A stretch of 64,000 bases of DNA from assembly GCA_963669155.1 (NCBI GenBank), contig OZ022595.1, positions 18,793,871 to 18,857,870 on the forward strand, in the 5' to 3' direction. Every line of letters starts with the position of its first letter. Within the stretch, counting starts at the first letter, position 1. The translations under genes and the position numbers were made by a program. Origin of the DNA: Arbacia lixula (taxonomy: Eukaryota > Echinodermata > Echinoidea > Arbacioida > Arbaciidae). Under the pieces are notes generated by a model. That model ran no database searches. It had not been told where the DNA came from and was given only the letters and a program-made list of their open reading frames with translations. Positions 1 to 12,500 of this stretch are shown here, piece after piece.

Positions 1-467
1 CAAGTCAATGGGCTTTTCATAGCTTTTGGACTGAGATGATTTATCCAGAGGTGCCGACTTTTGGAAAACAGAATTGGGGAAGATTCATAATCGACACCAA
101 CAAATGTGTGCACAGCTCACATCTCAGGAGAGCTTGACCCTTGTAGCCATGGTCAAAGGCCCATCTTTATACCCTCGATACTCTCTGGTGAAATCTGAGC
201 CTTATTTTAGAGCATTTTGCATGTTTATTTAGTGCAATATTTTTCTAACTCTTTCTTATTATTTTATTTTTACATTATAACACATCCATTACAGAATAAT
301 ATGAAATGTGCAATTGTTAAAAGCACAATCATATTGAGGTGAGAATAGAAGTTTCACTATAATTCCAGCAAAGAGAAGCTCGTCACGAGAACAGGGATGA
401 AAAACAAATTTTTCAACAGTAACTAAGAACTGATGTTTACGGGTATGTCGAAACACTACAAACTCAC
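1..467. other. NBEAL intron, no recognised feature
   Basis: AT-rich intron sequence downstream of the last visible exon. No repeat or gene was recognised. Confidence 0.6.
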
Positions 468-673
468 AGTGTCATCAGCTTGAAAGTCAAAGTAGTGGTG
501 TGCGCTGAGTTTGCCCTCCTTCCGTGCCATCCTAGACACTGCCCTCATGAGGCGGGTACAGTTAGGTGACAGCGAGTAATCATCCAGGCCTCGCATCAGG
601 CCAATCAGAGACTTGAGCTGGGGTGAGGTGATGCTGTATGAACCCAGCAACTCCAGTAGGCCAACTAACCTCT
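468..673 (-). CDS. NBEAL1: NBEAL exon, last one in the window
   Basis: Acceptor CACCTTGCAG, donor GTGAGT, phase 1 to 0. It encodes ERLVGLLELLGSYSITSPQL, LMRAVSRMARKEG and HHYFDFQADDT. This is the segment just before the MAGISVPPI/lectin-like domain in NBEAL1. The next exon is outside the window. Confidence 0.85.
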
Positions 674-3600
674 CTGCAAGGTGCAAGGGCCAATGATAGA
701 AAGAAATCATATCACCATTCTGAATTTTGCTCAATTCTTAATCGTATCTCTGATTTGCAAGTTTAAAGGGGAGCATCAAACAGGAGTGAGCTCTCTTACA
801 TAAAAGATATATCCCAAATGAACATAGAAACCAAGTTTGTGATCCTGATATTATTTCTCCATCGGCAAGGGAATAATTTTTAATACCACCTGTCATCATG
901 CAGTCGGCCAAGTTACAATAAGGATATCACATAATGATCCTCTTACGAAATGTTCTTTAAATGTTTCCATGGTGAGAGTGTACTAATAAATACTAAAACT
1001 TTCGGTACCACCATGTGGTTGTATCCAAGTTGACCCAGTTATGGGGTGAAGAAAGGAAAAAAAAAAAAGAGTGAAAAGAGGAGAGAAGCTTCATATTTTT
1101 ATAACACTTACACAAGACTATTTTTAACTTTAGTTTTCAGTGTTTTAAACCGAAAATAAATGGGATGAAACGGAATTAGAAAAAGATCCTCATATTGATG
1201 GCAACTGCTACATATCGAAGCAAGCATAGATAATCTTGAGGATCTATTGGGGACATGTGTGCAACTTTTTGCTTGCATAGCTGAAACAATACCTACTATC
1301 ACTGGGCTATGTCGTAAATCCCACTTACTTCCACATAACATACATACATGTATTCATTGATCAGTCATATCAACAAAAGTTGCAGGCAAAACAAGTCAAT
1401 ATTTGTGGCTCCGTAGATCAGTTATTAATTGCATTGTTCTCACATTACAGAAACATATCGGACCCTATGGAAGTCTGATTGATATTGAAGTATAGTACCA
1501 CAACAGCTAAGCCTTGGTTCTATCATGCCCAGTAGTCCTGTTTCAGTGCAGATTCAAATTGAAACACATGCATTCTCCATATTCAGATATTTTTATTGCA
1601 GGGAACCTCTTTTCAGCAGTCACATGGAACCAAGAAAATCATGTTCAAGAAACAAACAATGTGGCCCTAATATGTAAAACCCATGAAAACCCATGGGTCT
1701 GTCTACAGTAAAGGGATATCTTTTTGGCACAACTGAATCATTTGAAATTATGACCACCTTGCACCACCAAAATATGACAGAGTGTTGAATTAATTTCCTC
1801 CAAAATAACTTGAGCTAAAATCCTGCTCTGAATGTTCATTATTACATATTTCTAAACTAAGCCTGTACATATTTACCATATCACAGTGGTATCGGGACAG
1901 ACGAGTGTGTTACAATCTCGTCTGTCCTGTTACCAATGTGCTGTGGCAAATTTGTACAAGGCAAATTTTCTGAAGCTTACAAAACCTTGTTAAGTGCAAA
2001 TCAATACATTTCTTTGATATCTTATTATTATTGGCTGGTTTATTTAGGAGACAAAAAAAGATCATTGGAATTTAAGAGATTTATGCAAATGTTACAGTAA
2101 ATGTAAAAGAAATGTACCATAGACATGCCCACATAAATTCCACAATGTGAAGATTGTACGATTGCAATGCCTACCTTCAGTCTTCCGGTGTAGCTGTTCC
2201 CTGGTCTGCAATGCTCCGATGATACCAGAGACAATACCATCATAGCAGCACCGCATGCGGTTATAGTCACATGACACACAGCCATGGGCAAGGCCGTTGG
2301 TCACATGGTCCTGAAGGGCGGCGTTGTGGTGGAGGTGGGGCAGGAGGAAGAGGAGGAGCGAGACCACACCCGTGTTCTGGATCAAGAGTTTGGTGTCAGG
2401 CTTGTAAGGCGTGTCAAACACCTGGGAAAATAAAAAAAAGGAATTTGTCAATGAAAAGTAATTTAACCCTTACATGTACATTATGAGACTTTGAAAACCC
2501 CATTGGCTTACTTCATAAAAAAAAAAAATATAAAAAAATATCATCAACATTTTTGTTCACTTTAAGTCATACTTACAGTACAAACACAACAAAATTTCTC
2601 TCTTCTTTCATGGTATGATGAAGAACCAGAAGAGCCCATGTTTCCATGATGATATTTACTCCAAAGACATATATGTCGTTTAACACAAACAAAAATGCAA
2701 AGATCCCCTGAAAATGTTGCTTACTCAATTACACTGAAACACGCAGAAGAAAGCTCAATGGCGGGTGTGCAATTTCCTGTGCTTTTCTATGGGGAAACTC
2801 TCTGTTCATTCAAGCTCATGAATACCGCAGCTATAATCAAGTGTTTTGTGCCAATTTGAGGATCGTACAACTATACAGACTAATATGTTGGTTGGTACAG
2901 AGTGCACACAGTATGCATGTATTACATTGACCGAGGCAATGACTCCCATCTTCAAATTGGCAACTGACTACTGACACAATGATAAACATGTAAAAAGAAA
3001 AGTACACATCATGTTTTGTTTTATGCAAAGCAGCACAGCTGGAGATTAAGCATGGGGTGCTATAGTTAGACTGCAGGCTAAACCATGCCAAGCCCCACCG
3101 AGAATGCAGTGGCACGCCTGCAGCGCTTGGATGTTACGCTCATAATATAACAATTTCGAAAATCCGTAACATTTAGGCCACTTTCCACATTTCTGTAAAA
3201 TGATGGTTAATTTCTGTACAGATTATGAGTAATCCATGCTGGTTGGAAGCTCTGCATAAGGTCTTTTCTTCTAAGCTGCTACCCTTTCATGCAATATTTC
3301 ACTGTGATTTATCTGTATCTCATTTATCCATCTTTATGTTTATATCTATTATTTCACTATGTATTGCAATCTTTGACTTGAATTCAGTTTTAATTTAACT
3401 GCATCCTGGTGGATATTGCTAGCGAAGCTGTCGGTATAGAGGCTTTCCGCCACACAAAAAACTAACATTAAATTCAAGTGATTACTACATAAGAACAATA
3501 ATACTAATCTCACCATATCCATGAGAGTTTCGACCAGCTCCTGGGACGGAGTACCGAGCCGCATAATGAGCTCGCCCAGCTTCTCGTAACCAATCGTCTC

Positions 3601-6600
3601 CTTGAAGATCTCTTTAGCATAGAGGGAGCCATTCAAGATGGCACCCAGAAGGTGCACCGTGAAGAAGACAGCCAGCTGCTTGTTTCCATCGGATACCTTC
3701 ATTTTTTATGATAGTATAAATCATTCATTCATTTGTAAAGCAAAATAACTAATGCATATACCTCACTGCACTGCAAGAGCTCATAAAAGATGTGCTATAT
3801 ATACAACAAGGGAGTTTTTTCTGTCATGCTTGAAAGTTTTTTAGTAATGGGGCATTTCTTTTTTCTGACTTATTCCATAATCAAGGGGCTGCAAAAAGAA
3901 ATTAAATGAAATGTAAGGACGAAATAACATGTAATGTTGATCTCTATTTATTTACACCATTTCCTTCCAACAGGGTAAGGGGCCCTACAAAATAAATATG
4001 ACACGACATATAAATATAATCAATTTTGTTTAATTATATCAATCATACTGACTCTTTCAGTTCTATCGACGCATAACATGTACAAAATCTCAATGTAATT
4101 TGCATGCCTCTGTAAAAAGATGGATAATATAAACTTCAGTAATTTAATCCTTCTTGCGGTAGTCTACTTCAGCAGGATTCAATACGCTCTCAGTTTGTTG
4201 CGGTGTGTTTTGTCTCCTAGCACCCATCAAGCTTTCCTCACAGACCCAAATGCATCATTCACATAGGAAGAGGATCTTCCCAATTCTCCCTTTCGCATAT
4301 AGCCGATATCAAGCGATATCACCTCGCAATACCGATATCTGATCAATTGCTTGTGGGACGTATACTTCCGGTAAGAGTTTGGTACGTATTCAATTCACGC
4401 AATAATGCACAGAATCTGTAATTTTGACCCCCGTAAACCTCGTAATATCAAAACGGAAGGGTTGTTACGTGGACGCAGGACTTGAAAAAAATACCACCAA
4501 TCACTCACGGCGATGTTTTTGTCTACCTCAACATTGATTGTGGATGGACTAATGAAAGAATGAAAAGACACAAGCAAGATGATGTCTATAGAATGTTTGG
4601 GAAACGGAAGTTCATATCCCAAGAATCAAAGGTAAAAAAAATTAGAGCGCCACACGCGTTCAGATTCGGAGAGCTATATGCGAGAGGGAGAATTTCCCAA
4701 ATATAACAAGATGACACTAGGCAAGGCAGGCCAAGATGGAATGGCCATGTAATAATAATAATTAACAGCATTTATTTAGCGCTTATCACAAAGAATGTCT
4801 CTAAGCGCTTAAGGAAAAATTAAATAGAAAGACAAGGCATTCAGCTAAAATGAAATTATACATGTTGAGAGTTGATGGTAGACACTTGAAGCTGCATATG
4901 CCAAGGAAAGTCTATTTAACGACAAAGTAGGTTTTTAACATCAATTTAAGTTTGTCAGTTGAGTCTTCTTGTTTTATGCTCTGAGGTAGATTGGTCCAAA
5001 GTTGAGGGGATGCTGAATAAAAAGTTCAGGAACCATAAGACTGGGTGTTGGTAGCAGGAACTACGAAGAATGATTTTTTGCCTGAGCGCAAGTTGCAGGA
5101 GGGTGAATATTCTGATATTATCTGTTGAAGATAGACCAGAGCTGATTTTATCATACATTGGAAGTAAGGAAGAGGATCTTAAAATCAATTCGTTCACGAA
5201 CCCTTAGCATATGAAGCTCCCTAAGAAGTGGAGTGACAGACTCACGTGAACGACGTTTACCAATAAGCATAACTCCTGCATTTTGTATTCCCTGCAGTAT
5301 GCAAGGATGGAGGAGAGCTGTTGCCTTGACAATCTCAGAAGACTTACCGTGGCCGTTTCTAGGATGGTGAGGAGTGTTGTGAATACATCTGCTTTTACGA
5401 AGGCCCTCTGAAGGCTGTACTTGTTGGCACATGAATCTAAAAGTGTTTGAGGGATGCTTCCTGCAAGGTATAAACAGTACAGACACCATTAGTACAAAGA
5501 ATACCGACGGATCATTTGATCAATAGATCTCTCATATTATCAATCTATTGATCATACAATTTAGAGCAATCATACATTTGTATCAGACACGAAGCAATCT
5601 TATATGTAACATATTCATTGGCACAGCTACCAATGACAGTCACAGTCCCGGAAACCTGAAACTCTCTATTACTTGGATAATGTTTAGTATTTATCAGCAT
5701 ATTGGATGGCCGATTCACTTTAAAATCATAGAGTTTCTGTGTATATCATTTGAAAAAGGCACTTTCTGGATATTGTACGGTATAGTGGACATCACTGTTT
5801 CTATGACTGGTCACTATTAATATCATAACATGGGTGATGCTTATCTTAGTATTTATCACCATATTGGATGATAGCTCCACTTTACGCTCTTGTAGAGATT
5901 ATGTGCATATACAGTGAGACCTGTATAGACAGACCACTCAACGGATACAAGAAATGTAGTCTTTATAACCAGGTTACTTCAATGCAGGTTTTAATGAGAA
6001 CTTTTTTTTTCAAGGGAAACCAAAAATGTGGTTTTTATAACCAGGTTACTTCAATTCAGGTTTTAATGAGAACTTTTTTTTTCAAGGGAAACCAAAAATG
6101 TGATCTTTATAACCAGGTTACTTCAATTCAAGTTTTAATGAGAACTTTTTTTTTTCAAGGGAAACCAAAAATGTGATCTTTATAACCAGGTTACTTCAAT
6201 TCAGGTTTTAATGAAAACTTTTTTTTTTCAAGGGAAACCAAAAATGTGGTCTTCACAACCAGGTTACTTCAATTCAGGTTTTAATGAGAACTTTTTTTTT
6301 CAAGGGAAACCAAAAATGTGGTCTTTATAAACAGGTTGGTATAAGAGCAGGTTTGACTATAATTTGAAAATGGCACTTACTGAATATTGCATACTGGACA
6401 TCACTGTTTCTATGGCTACTTCTCAGGCCCTGTAGGAGTTGTTCCAGGAGCTCACTCAATTCTACCTGCCTCTGTCGGATTAGAAAGAAGAATTGAGAAA
6501 ATTGATTCACAGCAAGATTTCAGTATGAATGAAACCCTGAAAATGAATTCCTGCCTCTGTCAGATTAGAAAAAAGAATGGAGAAACATTGATTCACAGCA

Positions 6601-9511
6601 AGATTTCAGTATGAATGAAACCCCGAAAATGAATTCCATTGAATGAAAGCAGAAAACAAACGGAAAAACAAATTGGCAACAGTTTGAGAAAGTCACCCAC
6701 AGAGGAGTGCCTAGTACATCAACGGCGCTACCCCGTATGAAGAATACTGAATCAATTAATAAATAAACAAACATTTTTTTTTCTTAAAATAGATACATCA
6801 ATAAAACCCAAATGATAACCACTTAATTGTCCTGTCATACAGTATCATTGTACCAAGCTTTATGAAATTCAGTGTATTATACTTCAGGTTATGCAGGGCC
6901 AACCCTGTGGAATTCTCTTCCACAGAGTTTGAAAACCCTGACGTCAGTGACCTCCTTCAAGGGCAACCTAAAGACATACCTGTATAATGGTGCTTTTTGA
7001 CATACAAGTTCATACCTGTATTGTATTTTTTTTCTCTCTCTTAAATTTGCTGTGAAGCGCCTTGAGCATCTAGTTAAGATGGAAAGTGCGCTATATAAAT
7101 TCTATGTATTATCATTATGAAAAAAGTAAAAAGCAACATTTAGGATTTTAACTTGACCTGTGACCTTTGACCTATATGACCCAAAATCTAATCAGTTCAT
7201 TGCCCTGTCATATAGCATCATTGCATCAAGTTTTGACAAAATTTGATCAATTATTTTGGTGAGAGTTATGGCATAAACACGATCCGGACAGGCTGACAGA
7301 AAGACAGACAACCCGGAAACATAACGCCATCCAGCAACTTGGTTGCGGGCGGAGGCACAAAAAAATGGAAGAATCCTGAAAGGAACTCACTTCTTCCGGG
7401 GAGCAGCTGTGAATGACCTTAATCATCTGGACTAGACATCTGAGCACCAGCTCCGTCACTGAGTGACTCTCTGACGACGGTCCTCTCGTTACCCCCCGGT
7501 CAGACTCACTGGTCAACAGCCGGAACAGCATGTCCACTGTAGGGGGCGTCGTCGCCATTTGTGCATTGCTCTGGAGAGAATTGATTGAATGATTGATTGA
7601 ACTTTATTCATTTCATTGTATTGAACTTTGTAGATTCACATAACAGTGCACCACCTATCGGTTGCAGCAAACAGGTCAATTTCCAACTTTCCAACTTAAA
7701 ATGTTTTATTACCAAAATACATGTAAATACATATTGCATATGAGATACTGGTAATAGGACTCTATGAAATAGCAAGACATGGGCCCTGTTGCATAAAAAT
7801 TACCATTGATGGTAACTCTGTCATCAATTGTAACTACCATGGTAACATCGCCCCACAGCCAATCATATTTAAGGTTTCCATAGAGGTTGCTATTGATAGC
7901 AAAGTTACCATCATTGATGGTAACTCTGTCATCAATTGTAACTACCACGGTAACACCGCCCCACGGCCAATCATATTCAAGGTTTCCATAGAGGTTGCTA
8001 TTGATAGCAAAGTTACCGGTAAGTCTTATGCAACAGGGCCATGATGGCGTGTAGTGCACTGTGACAAGTAAAGAGACATACTACGTGTACATTTAAATCC
8101 TTTAGAATACACTAATGCATACTTATGAGTCTATAGTAATTTTGTAAATATCACATCAACATAACAGCAAACATATTTCCATACATACAGTAGTATATAC
8201 AAACCTGGAAATACAATTTGAAAAATAAATAAAAAAAAACAAATAATGTTGGGCATACATGTATATCATCAGATGAAATATAGCATATATGTGAATGATA
8301 ATTGAAGAAAAGGGACCCCTGTAAAAGCCATAAAGGTTTGAGGGATAAGTGTGAGGAAAATAACAGATTTACATATATCCCAAACTTATTTGTTGAATGA
8401 AACCCATCACTGCTGGGCTGTTTTCATGATGTAATTTAAGTGACATACATAAACAATAGGTCTAAAAGTGTGAGTGAAACAAACCGTTTTGTGGCAAATG
8501 GAAAGAATATGAAAGAAATCCATATATACTCTGTATTCATCAATAAAAAGTGAAAATCAAGCTCACCTAAACATTATCTCTGTTAACCAATAATTGTTCA
8601 ATCTGTAAACTTACCATTACAGAATTATATTTGTATTTTTACAGAGTATATCATCCTTATTCACTGAGCACATGACATGGTAGTCTGGCTTCCAGACTCT
8701 TGGACATTTTCTGTCCAAATTACAATAATCAATAAATGGGTCAGGCTGCAGTAGACTAATAATTCTCATTTCCTTCTATGGAAGGAGGGAGAAAAAAGGA
8801 GAATGAAATAGTGACTATTCTTTCGAGTAGTAGACTCTTAATTATAAGTTTGAATTAGCCACATTCAAAAACCTAGAAGCCAGGTTAAGGAATAAGTAGA
8901 GTTGTATTAAACCCACAAACTGTTGTACACTGCGGTTGTCATAGTTACCTTTGAGCCTGTGATTATTGAGCCAAACATGTGCAGTACTTGGCAATGTAGA
9001 CCTACTGCAATGGCGGTAGACCAGGTTGGTTCTGACAGGCAGTCTGGGAAGATACAGTAGGAAAGAAAATGTTGCTCTCGGGAAGGTTATTTGAAAGATA
9101 CATGCTGCAATCATAGTCAAAACTAAGATATTGTTGTGAAGAACTATTACAATTATTATGTCATGAACTCTTTCATTGGTAACATTAACCAAAATATGAA
9201 ATATTTTACACAACTTCACCATGTATTAACAGGATATATAATATGGTAAACAAATTGAGTCATCAGAAAAAGAAAATGACCATACACATATATATGTACA
9301 TGGATTGTACATGTAGTTTGAATTGATCCATTGTAAAAAAAAATTCACAGTTCAAATAATAACAACATCTTAAATAGTGGAATGTCTTCAAAACTCTTGC
9401 AGATTAACTTGTCAAGGTTTTAGTCATTTTGAGTAGATAGACTGAAAATCAAGAAAAGGAAAGAGAGGAAAGGGGGTGGGGAGAGGGAGATAGGGGGAGA
9501 GAGAGATAGGG

Positions 9512-9571
<60 letters not shown>

Positions 9572-12500
9572 AGAAAGAGGAGAAAGAGGAGAAAGTAGAG
9601 AAAGAGAAAGAAAAAAAAAGAGGAGAGGGAGTAGAGAGGAGAGGGAGAGAAAAATAAAGAAGAGAGGGAGGAGAGAGGAGAGGAGAGAGGGGAGAGGGAC
9701 GAGGGAGGACGGAGGAGAGAGGAGAGGAGAGAGAAAGTCAAGAATACACAAGAGAGGAAAGGGGGTGGAGAGAGGGAGATAGGGGGGAGAGAGATAGGGG
9801 CAGAGAGAAGGGGGAGAGAAAATGAGAGAGGGAGAGAGGAGAAAGAGGAGAAAGAGGAGAAAGAGGAGAAAGAGGAGAAAGAGGAAAAAGAGGAGAAAGA
9901 GGAGAAAGAGGAGAAAGAGGAGAAAGAGGAAAAAGAGGAGAAAGGCAGATAGGGGAGAGAGGAGAAAGAAAGAGAGGGAGAGGAGAAAGAATGAGAGGGA
10001 GAGGAGAAAGAATGAGAGGGAGAGGAGAAAGACGAGAGGGAGAGGAGAACGACGAGAGGGAGAGGAGAACGACGAGAGGGAGGAGCGAGAGGAGACGAGA
10101 GGGGAGAGGGGACAGAGGACAGAGAGGAGAGAGATGGGGAGTAAATAGATGAAGCCAAAAAGTAAAATATATCTTTATTATGCATACATCTATGCATACA
10201 AGTACACAGTGAATATAAATGTTACATGTACACTGTACATGTATTCATGCATGTGAGTGTAAAAGGATCAAAGTGGTAATACTATCTCCCTTATACGGCT
10301 CTATTTTCACTGGAGGGGAATACTTGTGAAATATGGATAACATATCAGGGTACATGTAAAATTACACTAGTTCAAAATCCTGGTCTACCTTGTCACCCTG
10401 GCCAGATTCTAATAGTATACCACATGTGCTCAATAGGACTCATGTATAGATTATCCATTACATGCATCTTTTTTATGTTTTATTTGTTAATTGTAGTATT
10501 TAACTCTTTCTGTGTCAGACAACATGTAGTTCTATGATATTTGTGTGTTTAACTTGTGCAAAATTCACATTTGGCACATAACAAATTAACAGAACAAAAG
10601 ACAGATAAAAGAAGATTGCTAACGATCACCTTTTTGAAGGCATTTTGTCTTCCCAGTACAGTATATTTAAGGGCAAGTGCAATAGAGAATGAAGCCACTT
10701 GATATGTGTACTACTAGACATGTACATGTACCCTGTGGTCCAAACCCAGGCCCAGCCAATCCCATATTGATGTGAGATTTTGTACAAACCAATAGATGAT
10801 CATTTGATGTTTATCCAAATATCCCGTCTGCACTATGCTGCCCTACTTCCACAAAAGGAAGCAAGTAACATCTAATTTTTCCCAAAATCAAGGGAATAAC
10901 CCTCATAACAGAAGAAATTTGGATAATACAGGTATATTAAGTATTTCAATAGGAGCTCCTGTCCATTTTCTTACCATCCCTAACTGCTCAAAGAGTGTGA
11001 AAAAGTGTCTCCTGTATCAATTAGAAAACTATGAAATGTGTGCAATTTGTCACTTACTTCCTTTTGTCAAAGTAGGGCAGTATGTATATTGGTCAAAGTC
11101 CATGATAGATCAGCAAGCTTTGAACCCGTGGACTCTTTAATATTCCAGTCGTCTTTTCAAATTTACATTTACAACTTCTTATAAAGGCAAGATTTGGTAG
11201 GAATTTGGGCCAGACTGGATCAATAGATCCTTTCCTTCAAATCTATTTTTAGCTGACATAGACTTCTAGTACACACACTCATACATGATGAATGTTGGTA
11301 CTTTAGACATCATTACTGATTGGGCTAACACAGGTATGAATGTGTCTAATACCATGAAATATTCCATATTAGTAGCTACATGAATATTGTATCTATTACA
11401 AACATTACTTGCATTCAGGAATGAGAACTTAAGATAGAAAATGTATAATTGGAGTCCATTCTTATTTTCAGTTTTGTTTTGCAGAATGGACTATATATAT
11501 GTCTTTAAGCAATACCATAGCCAATGTGTATTTGGTTATATTTTCTTTTCTGAAACCGATACCAATCCTCCTAACCATGTTTTGTACTTTCATGCAAATT
11601 TATTCAAATTGACTTTGATAACTGCAAGATGTGTTTCATATTGATTTGTTGATTTTTATTTATCATGTATTTCATCATCTCATTTGACACAGGGCTCCTT
11701 TGTAAAGCAGATATTCACGCTCTGTACAGATTGCCCTGTTTTTTTTAATGTTTGTATAAATTAAGGGGAAAAAATGAACAAAATGGGATACCCCCTCTAC
11801 AGGAAGGAACTTACCATAGAAGAAAGGCACTACCTCTACGCTGAGGAGAGCAGGACGAGATATTTGCGTAGATGTATTCCCAATGTGACTGGAAATCAAA
11901 CATAATTTCATAATCAGTTTGGTATCATTTTATAGAATATTCTATACATTAAGCATGTCAACAATAACATAATCCATCAATCCAATGTCAGGTTAATCCG
12001 TAACAATATTCCATCAAAAGCTAGTTATTGACTCAAATGAGTGTTCCATTTTTACAAGGGAAGAAACAACAATTCATATTTTATTTGTATGTAAACTGAG
12101 TGTTCATTAGGAAACACTGTGTGGAATCAATATTTTGAAACACTGTTTTACAATGCTAATTCTGAGAACAAACAATACTTTAAAAGTAGCTGAGCTCGTT
12201 GAGTGTCACATGTGCCCCTTTGATGGCACTTTAAAGGGCATATACTGTACTGGGAAGGCAAAAAAGCCTTCAAAATGTAATTGTTAGCAAACTTCTAGCC
12301 AATGGTCTTAAATTCATGTATTGTCTATTTTAGAAGCTTGCTGAAAGTTATTTGCCCTCAAATGATCTACATTAGGAGTAATGAGTGATTAAGTCACAAA
12401 TCCTCAAAATGTTCGGCCCGAACATTTTGAGAATTTAATCATTAATTACTCCAAATGTGGATCGTTTGAGGGCAAATAACTTTCAGCAAGCTTCTAAAAT

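Noticed and set aside
2271-2486. Gly/Arg-rich plus-strand frame
   Set aside because: Antisense shadow of the NBEAL exon at 2175-2421.
5868-6176. 102-codon frame with repeated YNQVTSIQVLMRTFFF
   Set aside because: It is the translation of the 72-bp tandem repeat, not a gene.
9424-10197. 257-codon Ser/Leu-rich minus-strand open frame and Arg/Lys/Glu-rich plus-strand frame
   Set aside because: Both follow from the polypurine tract; no non-repetitive residues and no splice context.
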